In this document: positions 36,467 through 45,710 of the stretch, piece after piece | Position numbering within the stretch: position 1 is the stretch's first letter | Layout of the letters: every line of letters begins with the position of its first letter | From: Prolixibacteraceae bacterium | Lineage (GTDB): Bacteria; Bacteroidota; Bacteroidia; Bacteroidales; Prolixibacteraceae | NCBI GenBank assembly: GCA_017998095.1 | Contig: JAGODU010000004.1 | Coordinates: 1 to 56,671, forward strand | Direction: 5' to 3' | Length of the DNA stretch: 56,671 bases | The notes under the pieces: generated by a model | The model's database searches: none | What the model was told of the DNA's origin: nothing | The model's input: the letters and a program-made list of their open reading frames with translations, nothing else | Position numbers and translations under genes: made by a program

Positions 36467-37389
36467 CAAAAATACCCCTCTTTTTTCTTTTGTTCCATCG
36501 ACGAATCGCTCGTTAGATCAATTACGCGATTTTCGCGTTCCGATTTCGTGGCCATTCTGACTTCACTGATTATTCCATCGATATCTATAGCTGAAGAAGC
36601 TATAGCTCCGGTGCACGGAATACAACCAAGACTCCTAAAACGACACATAACTGTCTCAACTTTTGTCTTATATTCACTCATCGTTGAATCATCAACAAAC
36701 GAAACCGACGACATAGGAATGAGAATTCCGTCTCTTCTTATAACATCGCGCTTCATTGCAAAATAAATCGGAACAACCGGTATTCTTTCAAGTTTAATAT
36801 ACTGCCATATATCGTGCTCGGTCCAATTGCTTAGTGGGAAAACACGAACCGACTCCTCCTCATTAATTCTTGTGTTATAAAGCTCCCATATTTCAGGACG
36901 TTGATTTTTAGGATCCCATTGCCCAAATTTATCTCGTAAAGAAAATACCCTTTCTTTTGCTCTGGATTTTTCTTCTTCTCTCCTTGCTCCACCAAAAGCC
37001 GCATCAAAGTCATACTTCTTTAACGCCTTTAATAAGGCCCCAGTTTTAAGATAACTGCAACATTTATCAACTCCAAATTTTAAAGGATGGCATCCCTTGG
37101 ATATCCATTCTTCGTCTCTTTCTATAATAAGTTTCGCATTGATTGATTTACAAAATATATCGCGAAACTCATACATCTCAGGGAATTTGTAGCCAGTGTC
37201 AACATGCATAAGAGGAAAGGGAAACTTACCTGGATAAAATGCTTTCTGGGCTAATCTAACCATAACACTTGAGTCTTTTCCGGCCGAATAAAGCATTACA
37301 GGGTTCTTAAACTCAGCTACAACTTCACGAATAATATGTATAGATTCTGATTCAAGCTGTTTTAGATAAGTGAGGCTATAAGAGTTCAT
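36466..37389 (-). CDS. cysD: Sulfate adenylyltransferase subunit 2
   Basis: CysD of 307 residues, the usual length: PP-loop [19 protein letters not shown] near 33, [16 protein letters not shown] near 62, [14 protein letters not shown] near 178 and the C-terminal [14 protein letters not shown]. It catalyses the adenylyl transfer from ATP to sulfate in complex with the CysN part. Its stop and the cysNC start share bases, and its own ATG lies one base from the pstB stop, so all of these seem translationally coupled. Confidence 0.95.
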   Translation of the reverse strand: MNSYSLTYLKQLESESIHIIREVVAEFKNPVMLYSAGKDSSVMVRLAQKAFYPGKFPFPLMHVDTGYKFPEMYEFRDIFCKSINAKLIIERDEEWISKGCHPLKFGVDKCCSYLKTGALLKALKKYDFDAAFGGARREEEKSRAKERVFSLRDKFGQWDPKNQRPEIWELYNTRINEEESVRVFPLSNWTEHDIWQYIKLERIPVVPIYFAMKRDVIRRDGILIPMSSVSFVDDSTMSEYKTKVETVMCRFRSLGCIPCTGAIASSAIDIDGIISEVRMATKSERENRVIDLTSDSSMEQKKKEGYF

Positions 37390-37390
37390 A

Positions 37391-38239
37391 TTAGCTGATC
37401 TCTCCTGTTATATAAGCACGTGTTCTATCATCGCATGGTGAATTAAAAAATTGTTGAGCTGTGCCGTGTTCTACAAGTTCACCAAAATAAAGAAAAATTA
37501 CATAGTCTGCAATTCTTTTCGCCTGTCTTAGGATATGAGTTACAACGATAATAGTATAATTTTTCTTAAGCAATCTAAATTGTTTTTCAATTAGTTGGGC
37601 AGAGATAGGATCTAGCGCGGATGTGGGCTCATCGGCAAGGATAACTTCAGGCTCAACCGCTAGAGCTCTTGCAAGAGCCAATCTTTGTTGTTGTCCTATA
37701 GATAGCCGTGAAGCGGGGGAGTTCAATCTATCCTTAACTTCATCCCAAAGTCCTGCGAGACGTAAATAACATTCGACTAATAAATCCATTTCGCCATTTT
37801 TTTTATTGATATCAGCTAAAAAAAAGTTTTCTTCAGATGATTCAAGCATAGAGATATTTTTTTCTACATCAGATATCTGTTTAAGAATTTGAGATTTGTT
37901 AAGCTTATGAATCTTAGGTCCAAAAGCAATATTATCGTATATTGACATAGGCAACGGGTAAGGTCTTTGAGATAAAAAACCAACCTTTTTTCTCAAGTCA
38001 AGCAAATCTGTTTCATTGTCGTATATATTTGAACCATCTATCAGAACATCGCCGGTCACTTTAACTTCCTCATTGAGCTCAAGGAGTCTGTTCAGGCTTT
38101 TGAGAAGCGTTGTTTTACCGCAACCAGAAGGTCCCATTATTACAGTAATTTGGCTATCCGGAATATCAACCGTCACATTTTGAAGAATCTTTTGGTTACC
38201 GTATAAAGTTGTAAGATTTCGTAAGCTTATGTGTGGCAT
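37391..38239 (-). CDS. pstB: PstB-like phosphate/oxyanion ABC importer ATPase
   Basis: ABC ATPase of 282 residues: Walker [10 protein letters not shown] near 37, Q-loop [12 protein letters not shown], signature altered to [16 protein letters not shown] (second Gly is Ile), Walker [15 protein letters not shown] and H-loop [15 protein letters not shown]. The PLPMSIYDN and CNGL-style MNRLL features match PstB, but an insert of about 25-30 residues near 120-150 makes it longer than the usual ~250-260. The gene touches cysD (one-base gap). No phoU follows. It powers the import of the PstS-like ligand. Confidence 0.86.
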   Translation of the reverse strand: MPHISLRNLTTLYGNQKILQNVTVDIPDSQITVIMGPSGCGKTTLLKSLNRLLELNEEVKVTGDVLIDGSNIYDNETDLLDLRKKVGFLSQRPYPLPMSIYDNIAFGPKIHKLNKSQILKQISDVEKNISMLESSEENFFLADINKKNGEMDLLVECYLRLAGLWDEVKDRLNSPASRLSIGQQQRLALARALAVEPEVILADEPTSALDPISAQLIEKQFRLLKKNYTIIVVTHILRQAKRIADYVIFLYFGELVEHGTAQQFFNSPCDDRTRAYITGEIS

Positions 38240-38248
38240 TCTAAATAC

Positions 38249-39097
38249 CTACCTTACAATATGTTTTGAAAACCTTTTGCTAAACAACCTTGAAACAATA
38301 CTGACGACAAGAACAATTAACAGCAATATTAGGGCTGAAACATATGCCCGTTCCTGCACTTCCGGTACTGCTGTCGCTATCTGAAAAAACACCGCAAGCG
38401 GAAGAGATGCGACAGGATCAAAGATAGATCTGGGCAGATAGTCTGTATACCCCGCAGTAAAAAGAATTGAAGCCGCATCTCCAATGCCTCTTCCAAATGC
38501 CAGTAAAACAGCAGTAACAATACCCGGCAATGACTGCCTAAGTATCACACCGAATATTGTTTCTATCTTGGTTGCACCAAGAGAGTAAGAAACCTCTTTA
38601 AGCTCTAAAGGTATTGTACTTATAACTTCCTCCATTGACCTGACCATTATTGGAAGCATCAACAGAGTTAGAACCATTATTCCACCCAGCAATGATGCCC
38701 TTAGCCCAAAATACATCATTATAACAAAACCGAACGCTCCGAAGACAATTGAAGGTGTACCCCATAAGATATCAAGAACTAATCTTGTACATTTTCCAAT
38801 ACGTCTACTTGTATATTCCTTTTGCAGTCCTAATGCAATTGGTAAGCTTAACAAAATAGACAATATGGATGCACCAAAAGCAAGGTAAATGGAACCCACA
38901 ATCGCATTCGCAATTCCACCTTCTTTACCTAAATAATATCCACCTTTCGGCGTCTCGATTATCATCTTCAGGCTCAATGCAGGAAAACCCTTTAGTATTA
39001 TTACTAATATAATACCTGCAAGCACAGCCATTACAAGCACAAGAGAGATTATCATAATGACTTTAACAATCGATTCTTCGATTTTTCTTGCTTTCAA
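38249..39097 (-). CDS. pstA: PstA-like ABC importer permease
   Basis: Membrane protein of 282 residues with six hydrophobic helices and the binding-protein-dependent permease EAA-type loop ELKEVSYSLGATKIETIFGVILRQSLPGI (family signature in the coupling helix). ILWGTPSIVFGAFGFV matches PstA. The start is a TTG directly after the pstC stop (TAATTG), with no ribosome-binding site of its own, so it seems coupled to pstC. Together with PstC it forms the channel for phosphate or a related oxyanion. Confidence 0.88.
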   Translation of the reverse strand: MKARKIEESIVKVIMIISLVLVMAVLAGIILVIILKGFPALSLKMIIETPKGGYYLGKEGGIANAIVGSIYLAFGASILSILLSLPIALGLQKEYTSRRIGKCTRLVLDILWGTPSIVFGAFGFVIMMYFGLRASLLGGIMVLTLLMLPIMVRSMEEVISTIPLELKEVSYSLGATKIETIFGVILRQSLPGIVTAVLLAFGRGIGDAASILFTAGYTDYLPRSIFDPVASLPLAVFFQIATAVPEVQERAYVSALILLLIVLVVSIVSRLFSKRFSKHIVR

Positions 39098-39985
39098 TTA
39101 TCTTGCTCGTTTTTGTATTTTTGAAAGTGTGTAGTTAGCTGCCAAACTAAAAATACCAATGACAAGCATTAATATGAGAGCTGCAAACAATAAAGCTGAA
39201 TCATAAAGAGGTATTGACATCATTTCACCATAATTATTGGCAATAAGTGCTGGCAATGGGTACGCAGGATCGAATATTGATGACGGTATTTTTGCAACAT
39301 TACCGATAACCATAAGTACGGCGATAGTTTCTCCGAAAGCACGTGCAAATCCAAGCACAATTGCAGCTGCAATTCCATTAAGCGAACTCTTCATCAAAAC
39401 ATGCTTAACAGTTTCCCATCTTGTAGCTCCTAGGGCAAGCGAACTTTCTCTTGCTTCAATGGGCATAGTTTGAAGCACTTCTATTGATATCGAGATAATT
39501 ACAGGTGATACCATGATCGCAAGAATAATGCTCCCTGCCAACAAACTATATCCTGTTGTTTGGTGGCCAAACATATGGCCAATGTTACGTACAAATGGTA
39601 CCACTACTATCACACCCCAAAGCCCATATACAACTGAAGGGATGCCTGCCAAAATATCAACCACAAGTCGAACAAAACCTCTTACATTTTTATGTGCATA
39701 CTCTGAAATATAAATTGAACTTAACAAACAAAATGGTATCGACAATATCATCGCAATGGCTGTAACTTCCAAAGTACCCAATATGAAAGGTAAAAAACCA
39801 AACTCGCCCCTAAGAGGGTGCCAAGCCACCGAAGTAAGAAGATGCGGAATTGATTTTGCATCAAGAATAGGTTTTGCCTTCACAAAAAGTACTGCAACCA
39901 TTACAAACGCAATAACATTAACCAATATTACTGCCGAACGTATCGACAGCGTAGAAGTTACATCTTTAATTCTTCTTATAATCAT
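39098..39985 (-). CDS. pstC: PstC-like ABC importer permease
   Basis: Membrane protein of 295 residues: LPFILGTLEVTAIAMILSIPFCL, DILAGIPSVVYGLWGVIVVVP and the coupling loop ARESSLALGATRWETVKHV are standard PstC features; FARAFGETIAVLMVIGN near 215 is the family's pore segment. It follows pstS by 39 nt. Together with pstA, pstB and pstS this gives a complete high-affinity importer embedded in a glycan operon, which is unusual. Confidence 0.9.
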   Translation of the reverse strand: MIIRRIKDVTSTLSIRSAVILVNVIAFVMVAVLFVKAKPILDAKSIPHLLTSVAWHPLRGEFGFLPFILGTLEVTAIAMILSIPFCLLSSIYISEYAHKNVRGFVRLVVDILAGIPSVVYGLWGVIVVVPFVRNIGHMFGHQTTGYSLLAGSIILAIMVSPVIISISIEVLQTMPIEARESSLALGATRWETVKHVLMKSSLNGIAAAIVLGFARAFGETIAVLMVIGNVAKIPSSIFDPAYPLPALIANNYGEMMSIPLYDSALLFAALILMLVIGIFSLAANYTLSKIQKRAR

Positions 39986-40024
39986 ATTTTCAACTGAAAA
40001 ATGAGTGCATTCAATAGAGGGCTT

Positions 40025-41017
40025 TTATTTTTCTATCTTTGCAATCGATGTTTTTATTTGCTGATTGCTTAGCTTGATATAACCAACTTCCTCAACAAAT
40101 TTCTGTCCATCGGTCAATATCCATCGAACAAATGATTTTCCTGGTTCTTTGAAGTATTCCTTTGTTACAATATATAAGTTTCTTGCCGGTGGTGAAGGGT
40201 AAACGCCGGACATAACTGCCTTAATAGCTTTATCTTTAGTCCTGATATCTTCCTCCGGATCAACTCTCCCATTATCGTTGACATCTACAGGAACTACTTG
40301 AATCCCCTCGACAGGTAAACCTGTTTTTGTGTCAAATGCATAATTTAAATTGTTATACCCTATCCCTGCAATATCTTTTTTAATTGCGTCGGCAATTCCA
40401 GGATCACCATAAACACCTATACCTTTAAGATCTTCCTGCTTTTTTCCTCCTAAATAATTAGCCCAAGTTTCTGCAGCTCCACAGGAATCAGATCTTGTAT
40501 AAACCTGAACCTTATTGTTTGAATTAGTATTTGCCAACGTTCCCCAAGTTATGGCACGACCATTTATCCATAGATCAATGAAAACATTTTTTTTGATACC
40601 CTTTACATCGATTATTTTATTAAGAGCAGGGTTATTTTTATTAATTGTTGGAAAAACTGCATCTTTAACAACAGAAACAAAAATTGCCCCTTGTCTCGTT
40701 TCCTCCTGGTTGATATCCCTCGAAACCATACCCATATCAGTAAGGCCTGCAAGAACATCTGCTATGCCTTTGCCGGCACCACCAGCGGATATATCAATTC
40801 TCACATTCGGATTAATTTTTTTATATTCTTCCCCCCATCTTACCATCATAGGATAGAGCGCCCAGGCGCCTGAAATTCTAATTGTACCTTTTTGATTGTC
40901 TTTTTCTATCTGGGTATTACCATTAGACGGGCTTAAAGATTTTTTATCACAACCAGCAACAGCTACAAATAATAGCAAAACAAAAATCATGCAAGACAAG
41001 CGCACACAATTTAACAA
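40025..41017 (-). CDS. pstS: PstS-like substrate-binding lipoprotein
   Basis: Periplasmic binding protein of 330 residues. A TTG at 41017, 5 nt after GGAGGTG, starts a lipoprotein signal peptide with lipobox AVAGC (Cys23). The PstS-like fold is seen in ISGAWALYPMMVRWGEEYKK, ISAGGAGKGIADVLAGLTDMGMVSRDI and YTRSDSCGAAETWANYLG. The first ligand loop reads SGAWAL where phosphate-binding PstS proteins usually have SGSTT or GAGAS, and the second reads SDSCGAAE rather than SxGSGT. The ligand may therefore not be phosphate; its coupling to sulfate activation genes makes sulfate worth considering. Confidence 0.85.
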   Translation of the reverse strand: MLNCVRLSCMIFVLLLFVAVAGCDKKSLSPSNGNTQIEKDNQKGTIRISGAWALYPMMVRWGEEYKKINPNVRIDISAGGAGKGIADVLAGLTDMGMVSRDINQEETRQGAIFVSVVKDAVFPTINKNNPALNKIIDVKGIKKNVFIDLWINGRAITWGTLANTNSNNKVQVYTRSDSCGAAETWANYLGGKKQEDLKGIGVYGDPGIADAIKKDIAGIGYNNLNYAFDTKTGLPVEGIQVVPVDVNDNGRVDPEEDIRTKDKAIKAVMSGVYPSPPARNLYIVTKEYFKEPGKSFVRWILTDGQKFVEEVGYIKLSNQQIKTSIAKIEK

Positions 41018-41051
41018 ATCAACACCTCCATGTTAAAGCTAAATCACACAA

Positions 41052-41090
41052 ATAAAGATTTTATTCTTTATGTAATTACAAAAAATGTAA
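41052..41090 (-). promoter_or_regulatory. Palindrome-rich leader before pstS
   Basis: The 76-nt gap between the alcohol dehydrogenase and pstS contains three inverted repeats: ATAAAGA/TCTTTAT (41052-41071, 6-nt loop), TGTAATTACA (41071-41080, perfect) and TTACA-AAAAA-TGTAA (41076-41090). It could hold an operator or a secondary promoter for the pst-cys block. Direct TTACAT copies are spaced 15 nt, not the 11 of a Pho box, so PhoB control is not supported. Confidence 0.3.
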
Positions 41091-41093
41091 CAA

Positions 41094-42128
41094 TCAATCC
41101 ATCCTTATCATGCAGCGGATCGCCTCGCCTCTCTGCATTGCATCTATTGCCATGTTAATATCGTCCAGCCCGAACCTGTGGCTGATCATCTCTTTCAAAC
41201 CAAGTTTTCCCTTTCTGTAAAGCTTAATGTAATTGGGAATATCGATGGAAGGATTGCTCTCGCCGCCATGAGAACCGCTGATGGTCTTTTCAAAATGCAA
41301 AGGAAGTGAATAGATATTGATATTGTCTCCCTTTTTCGGAACACCTACGAGCACGGTTCTTCCTGTTGTCGAAGTCACTTCATAGGCCATCTCAATAACC
41401 TTTGTATTACCGGTGTTATCAACTGCAGCATCTACGCCTTTTTTACCTGTAATGTTAAATATTTCTTCTCGTACATCAATTCCGGAAGAATTGTCGATTG
41501 TATGTGTTGCCCCAAACACCTTTGCTATTTCGAGTTTTTTATTAAACTTATCAATTGCAATGATTGGATATGCCGAAACCATTGCAGCGCCCTGTATGAT
41601 ATTAAGCCCCACTCCACCGGCACCGAACACTGCTATTGACTCGCCGATTTTCAGCTTTGCGTTGTTGTTCACGACACCAAGACCCGTTGTAACTGCGCAA
41701 CCCATAAGGGCAGCTATTTCAAACTCCACATCATCAGGCACTGGCGTCAGCCTGTTCTCGGATATCACAGCCTGTTCGTTAAATGTTGTAATCCATCCGG
41801 CATTGACAGCTTTATCTTCCCATTTATATTTCGGAACAGACGATTCAATGCCAAATCCCTTTCTCCAGTGCATTACCACTCGGTCGCCTTTTTTGACCCG
41901 GGATACCCCCGGCCCTGTATTCTCTACCACACCCCCGCCTTCATGGCCGAGCAGATGCGGCAGAAAATTATCCGGCCCTTTAACCCCGTTAATCTCCCCA
42001 ATCTGTGAACCACATATACCGCTGCATACAATTCTAACAAGCACCTGGCCATATTCCAATTTCTCCGGTAATTGAATATCCGCTACGACCAATGGTTTCT
42101 TTTGTTCTACGAGTATGGCTGCTTTCAT
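41094..42128 (-). CDS. Zinc-dependent alcohol dehydrogenase (MDR family)
   Basis: MDR dehydrogenase of 344 residues: catalytic zinc ligands in CSGICGSQIGEING near 37 and GHEGGGVVE near 62, NAD loop FGAGGVGLNIIQGA near 172, and IDKFNKKLEIAKVFGATH. The four cysteines of the structural zinc lobe normally near 100 are absent; that stretch reads HWRKGFGIES. It probably oxidises a sugar or polyol hydroxyl; relatives in glycan clusters include sugar alcohol or inositol dehydrogenases. It lies upstream of pstS. Confidence 0.85.
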   Translation of the reverse strand: MKAAILVEQKKPLVVADIQLPEKLEYGQVLVRIVCSGICGSQIGEINGVKGPDNFLPHLLGHEGGGVVENTGPGVSRVKKGDRVVMHWRKGFGIESSVPKYKWEDKAVNAGWITTFNEQAVISENRLTPVPDDVEFEIAALMGCAVTTGLGVVNNNAKLKIGESIAVFGAGGVGLNIIQGAAMVSAYPIIAIDKFNKKLEIAKVFGATHTIDNSSGIDVREEIFNITGKKGVDAAVDNTGNTKVIEMAYEVTSTTGRTVLVGVPKKGDNINIYSLPLHFEKTISGSHGGESNPSIDIPNYIKLYRKGKLGLKEMISHRFGLDDINMAIDAMQRGEAIRCMIRMD

Positions 42129-42142
42129 ATATTTACACCATC

Positions 42143-42805
42143 CTATTCAAAGTATATAAACTCATAATCGCCTCTGTATCCGAATTCGTTGAACATCCAT
42201 ATCCATTCCTGAGGCTTGAAAAAGCATTCGCCCGTCAGAACCCAGCATTGGAGGTTAAACAACTCATCCTCATTTCTATAGCCCTCTACCTCTACAAACT
42301 TATTCTTTCCAACCCTTTCAATTTCCTGTAGCGCCGCTTTTACCTCGTAAACGTGAAGATTATGAATAGTATTGATGGAAATAACAAGATCAAACTCGTT
42401 GTCGCCATAGGGGTATGGATCCTGAGCCTTATATGCAAAGAGCCGGTCTTTTATCTCCTCTTTTGCATTCTCTATGGCATATTCGGAAATATCAAATCCC
42501 GTAACCTTCGATTCAGGCAGTAGTTTTGTAAATTCGTACAGAAGAAAACCCTTTCCGCATCCTACATCAAGAATCTTTGCGTCAGAAGGCAGGTTATATA
42601 TTTCTATCAGCCTCCGTGCAACAGCCTCCCACCTTCCGTCGTATCTGAAACCACCGTATCCGTGTCTTCTATCTCCATCCCAATAATCCTTGTCGTACCC
42701 TTTTGCAATCTTCATGCACTCAACCTTATCGTCGGTCATCCGTCCGATATAGTCTCTTTGGGTCTTCTTGTGCAGCATCGTTATTACATTCAATAATCTG
42801 CCCAT
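42143..42805 (-). CDS. Class I SAM-dependent methyltransferase
   Basis: Protein of 220 residues: ILDVGCGKGFLLYEF near 78, VTGFDISEYAIENAKEE near 100 and FDLVISINTIHNL near 140 are SAM motifs I-III. A GGAGG 8 nt before ATG 42805 supports the start. WDGDRRHGYGGFRYDGRWE before the SAM domain is typical of small sugar/UbiE-like methyltransferases in LPS clusters. It neighbours a TylF-like methyltransferase, so two methylation steps seem likely on the same region of the glycan. Confidence 0.82.
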   Translation of the reverse strand: MGRLLNVITMLHKKTQRDYIGRMTDDKVECMKIAKGYDKDYWDGDRRHGYGGFRYDGRWEAVARRLIEIYNLPSDAKILDVGCGKGFLLYEFTKLLPESKVTGFDISEYAIENAKEEIKDRLFAYKAQDPYPYGDNEFDLVISINTIHNLHVYEVKAALQEIERVGKNKFVEVEGYRNEDELFNLQCWVLTGECFFKPQEWIWMFNEFGYRGDYEFIYFE

Positions 42806-42843
42806 AAATCAAGCCTCCTCATATAGTTTAACTGTCTAAAATT

Positions 42844-43620
42844 TCATACTTTATAAGAATGAACAATGAATTTTCTGCAAGACCAGCCATATTCACCACA
42901 ATCAGTAAAATTGACGTCGTAATCCTTTATCGCCTCTGACCATGCACGCCGTTCGCCGAATTCAGGTGACGCTCGGTTACAATTGTAATCATCGAAAAAC
43001 ATGGCTGTGCCCTCTTGTATCATCTTGTTAAGAAAAAGATAATCGAGCACTTCCTTTGCCGATTGATAGTAATCACAATCTACATGAACCATAGAAAACT
43101 TGGTGCCGTCAGGAATAATTAAAAGAGTATCTTTAAACCAGCCGCTGTAAATAACTATTCTTTCTTCATCAAGGTAGTTTTTGCATAGTTCTTTGAGTTC
43201 TGTAGCGGAAAGTTCATTGCATACACCCTTACCCCATATGCTCGATTTTACATGCACAGAGTTACCGTCTACCGCAGATTCAACTTCGGGGAGTCCCTGA
43301 AAGCTGTCAAATAGATGTAATTTTTTTGGTCCATTATTGAATTTGTCGAACCTCGCCATAGCGGAAGCGATAACGGATGCCGTTCTCCCCGAAGCAGTCC
43401 CGAATTCGGCGATATCACCCGCAACATCGGCCTCGCAAGCGTATTGTACGCCGCAGGTAAGCTTTATTTTTATTTCAATTTCCGATTCAACAGGTATTTT
43501 TATTCCTTTTCGAAATCTTACATTAAATGGCATCATTGCGGTTCGCAGACCCATAGCCAGAGGCCTGAGAAAAGGGGGAAGCTTTTGAACCTTTTGTTTA
43601 TAGTTCCAAGGTGTCGGCAT
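42844..43620 (-). CDS. TylF/MycF-family O-methyltransferase
   Basis: Macrocin-O-methyltransferase-like protein of 258 residues: GDIAEFGTASGRTASVIA near 67 (SAM site), LHLFDSFQGLPEVESAVDG near 98, SMVHVDCDYYQSAKEVLDYL near 168 and FFDDYNCNRASPEFGERRAW near 200, the last giving the metal-binding aspartates. The family O-methylates sugar hydroxyls in macrolides and also occurs widely in polysaccharide loci. Well conserved and full length. Confidence 0.88.
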   Translation of the reverse strand: MPTPWNYKQKVQKLPPFLRPLAMGLRTAMMPFNVRFRKGIKIPVESEIEIKIKLTCGVQYACEADVAGDIAEFGTASGRTASVIASAMARFDKFNNGPKKLHLFDSFQGLPEVESAVDGNSVHVKSSIWGKGVCNELSATELKELCKNYLDEERIVIYSGWFKDTLLIIPDGTKFSMVHVDCDYYQSAKEVLDYLFLNKMIQEGTAMFFDDYNCNRASPEFGERRAWSEAIKDYDVNFTDCGEYGWSCRKFIVHSYKV

Positions 43621-43636
43621 CTATTGCTCCTTATTT

Positions 43637-44629
43637 CTATGGCTTGTGTATATATTCAATTGGGCACTGAGCGATCTCGCTCCAGCCATTTTCAACCCAG
43701 TCAACCACTTCAGACAATCCTTCTTCCATAGTTATTATTGGAGCCCAGCCCAATTCTTTACGTGCAAGTGTCGAATCAATCACATAAGCCGCATCCTGCC
43801 CCGGTCTCTCTTCAACCACGGTTGTTGCATCCTCGAACCTTTTCCCCATTCTGTCACATATCAGCCTTACAACATCCTTTACTGCAATGCCCTTATCCGG
43901 CGATAGATGATAGATCTGACCCTGTTTACCGTTGTTAAGCACTGCAAACTCTCCACGCGATATATCCCTGATGTGAATATAGGATTTCACGGCCACTCCA
44001 CCGCCGTGCAATTCAATCTTTTTTCCGAGTTTTATGTATATAACGGACCGTGGAATAATCTTGAATAGCTGTTGCCCTGCTCCGTATACATTTGTTGAAC
44101 GGACCATAACGAGAGGAAAATCGAATTGCTTCACGAATGTAAACAAAAGAAGGTCTGCTGCCGCCTTGGATGCCGCATATGGTGTGCTCGGATTCAGCGG
44201 GGCATCTTCGTATACATTACCGACACATGTGCCATAAACCTCCGGGGAAGATATATGCATGTAACGTTTTAAAAAAGATTGTTTTCTCAAGAAGTTGATC
44301 AACATTGACAATGCCACAGCATTTGTCTGAAACCAGTGTTCGGGATGCTCCCAGCTCGGCGCAACCTCACTCTGGGCAGCAAAGTTTACTATAAACTCAG
44401 GCTTCTCAGCCTCGATCAGTGCAATAAGTTCACCCATATTGAGGTTCATATCCAGTTGATAATACTTGTAATTCGATATATTATTGTGCGATTTATACTT
44501 CAGAAACAGTGAAGAACGTTCCGGTGAGCGGCTCGCACCTATAACCTTATTCGCAGGGTTATCAAGCAATAAATCAACAAAATCCTGACCCGAGAATGCG
44601 TTTGCACCAATAACAAGATATTTTGACAA
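43637..44629 (-). CDS. NAD-dependent sugar-nucleotide dehydratase/epimerase
   Basis: Extended SDR of 330 residues: VIGANAFSGQDFVDLLL (dinucleotide loop GANAFSG), NFAAQSEVAPSWEHPEHWFQTNAV near 85, HISSPEVYGT near 127 and catalytic YAASK near 152. The SSPEVYG block with its Glu resembles GDP-mannose or dTDP-glucose 4,6-dehydratases, where the acidic residue takes part in dehydration. TTG 44629 has GGAGGG five nt upstream and is a well supported non-ATG start. It might produce the 4-keto-6-deoxy sugar used by the aminotransferases. Confidence 0.86.
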   Translation of the reverse strand: MSKYLVIGANAFSGQDFVDLLLDNPANKVIGASRSPERSSLFLKYKSHNNISNYKYYQLDMNLNMGELIALIEAEKPEFIVNFAAQSEVAPSWEHPEHWFQTNAVALSMLINFLRKQSFLKRYMHISSPEVYGTCVGNVYEDAPLNPSTPYAASKAAADLLLFTFVKQFDFPLVMVRSTNVYGAGQQLFKIIPRSVIYIKLGKKIELHGGGVAVKSYIHIRDISRGEFAVLNNGKQGQIYHLSPDKGIAVKDVVRLICDRMGKRFEDATTVVEERPGQDAAYVIDSTLARKELGWAPIITMEEGLSEVVDWVENGWSEIAQCPIEYIHKP

Positions 44630-44645
44630 TTTAGCCCTCCTTGAT

Positions 44646-45710
44646 TTAATTAACGTTTATCCTATTCAACAATGCCTCTGCCTTTTTTAGCTGAATCGCC
44701 TTCTGTTTTTCCAAATCAAAACCATCATTTGCAAAGCGTCGTCTTTCGCCTCCTACTTGGAGAAAATCATTTAAAATAATGCAACACCACTTAATTTGAT
44801 AAGCAGGAAACAACGACAATATTCGAAGCCGGTGTCTTTCCTGCTCCGGGAGACCTTTAACCACTTTTTCGGTAAAGATATCAAAAAACTCATAAGGGAC
44901 AGGGATTTTAGGCTGGCAGAAAAAATCACAAACAGTTTTGGCGGGATCATCCCATCCTGCGTACTCAAAATCTATAAATTTTATTTTTTCTCCGTTTGTG
45001 ACTATAGCATTGTGAAATCCGAAATCGGATGGGGAAATGCATCTATTTGTAGGGGCCAGAGGATCATCTATTTTAATTCCGATTGATTTAATCTCTTTTA
45101 TTATTTTTTCCTGTACTTCTTTCCAGGCCAAGAGAAGCTTTTGCTTCACAAATTCATTCGCCTGACGGTCAGTTTCCGAAAACGGATTAACACTAATAAG
45201 CCTTAAAACCCTTCTTTCAATCATATTCATGTGATCCGATAGACTGAAACAAGCTTCGGATCCGGCATTCAAATCGTAAGCTGAATTTTTCGACTTATTC
45301 AACTCAATAAAAAAATCAAGAGCCTGCAACACGTGTTTAAGTTTTATCTCACCGGGCTTAAGGCTATACCCATCTACCCATTCATAAATGGCAATCCCAT
45401 TCGCCCTGTCACACCCTAAGGGCTCAGGTATGGCCCTTATACCGACCAGCCAGGCAAATTTCATAAAGAAAAATTCCGCTCCAAGTCGATCCCTCGGATC
45501 GGATGGATGACTAAAGTAAGCCTTAAGAAGGGCTTTTTTTTCTTTGCATTCAATCTTATAAACACGATTATTTGCCCCTCCGTCAACGGGGTGCATTGCT
45601 ACCACCTCGCCTATGCCAGCATTGAGCGCAAGCATGGAAGCAGCCTCAAACAACATGCTATCTTTATTGCTTTGTGGATTCAAAAAAACATGTCCTGAAT
45701 CTCCTGCCAT
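44646..45710 (-). CDS. Aminoglycoside-phosphotransferase-fold kinase
   Basis: APH/choline-kinase-fold protein of 354 residues: VDGGANNRVYKIECKEKKALLKAY near 43 holds the ATP-binding Lys, SPSDFGFHNAI near 228 is the catalytic loop (Asp and Asn kept, the usual HxD His changed to Pro-Ser), and IDFEYAGWDDPAKTVCDF near 250 is the metal-binding loop. Proteins of this type in sugar loci act as small-molecule or sugar kinases. It overlaps the HAD gene by 31 nt. It may phosphorylate the heptose or a precursor; this is inference. Confidence 0.8.
   Translation of the reverse strand: MAGDSGHVFLNPQSNKDSMLFEAASMLALNAGIGEVVAMHPVDGGANNRVYKIECKEKKALLKAYFSHPSDPRDRLGAEFFFMKFAWLVGIRAIPEPLGCDRANGIAIYEWVDGYSLKPGEIKLKHVLQALDFFIELNKSKNSAYDLNAGSEACFSLSDHMNMIERRVLRLISVNPFSETDRQANEFVKQKLLLAWKEVQEKIIKEIKSIGIKIDDPLAPTNRCISPSDFGFHNAIVTNGEKIKFIDFEYAGWDDPAKTVCDFFCQPKIPVPYEFFDIFTEKVVKGLPEQERHRLRILSLFPAYQIKWCCIILNDFLQVGGERRRFANDGFDLEKQKAIQLKKAEALLNRINVN

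Noticed and set aside
41018..41093. PhoB box before pstS
   Set aside because: TTACAT copies are 15 nt apart instead of the 11-nt period, and the CTGTCAT core is absent.
41413..42075. Plus-strand frame of 220 codons
   Set aside because: Lies wholly opposite the alcohol dehydrogenase gene; the composition is that of an antisense shadow and no ribosome-binding site or family motif is seen.
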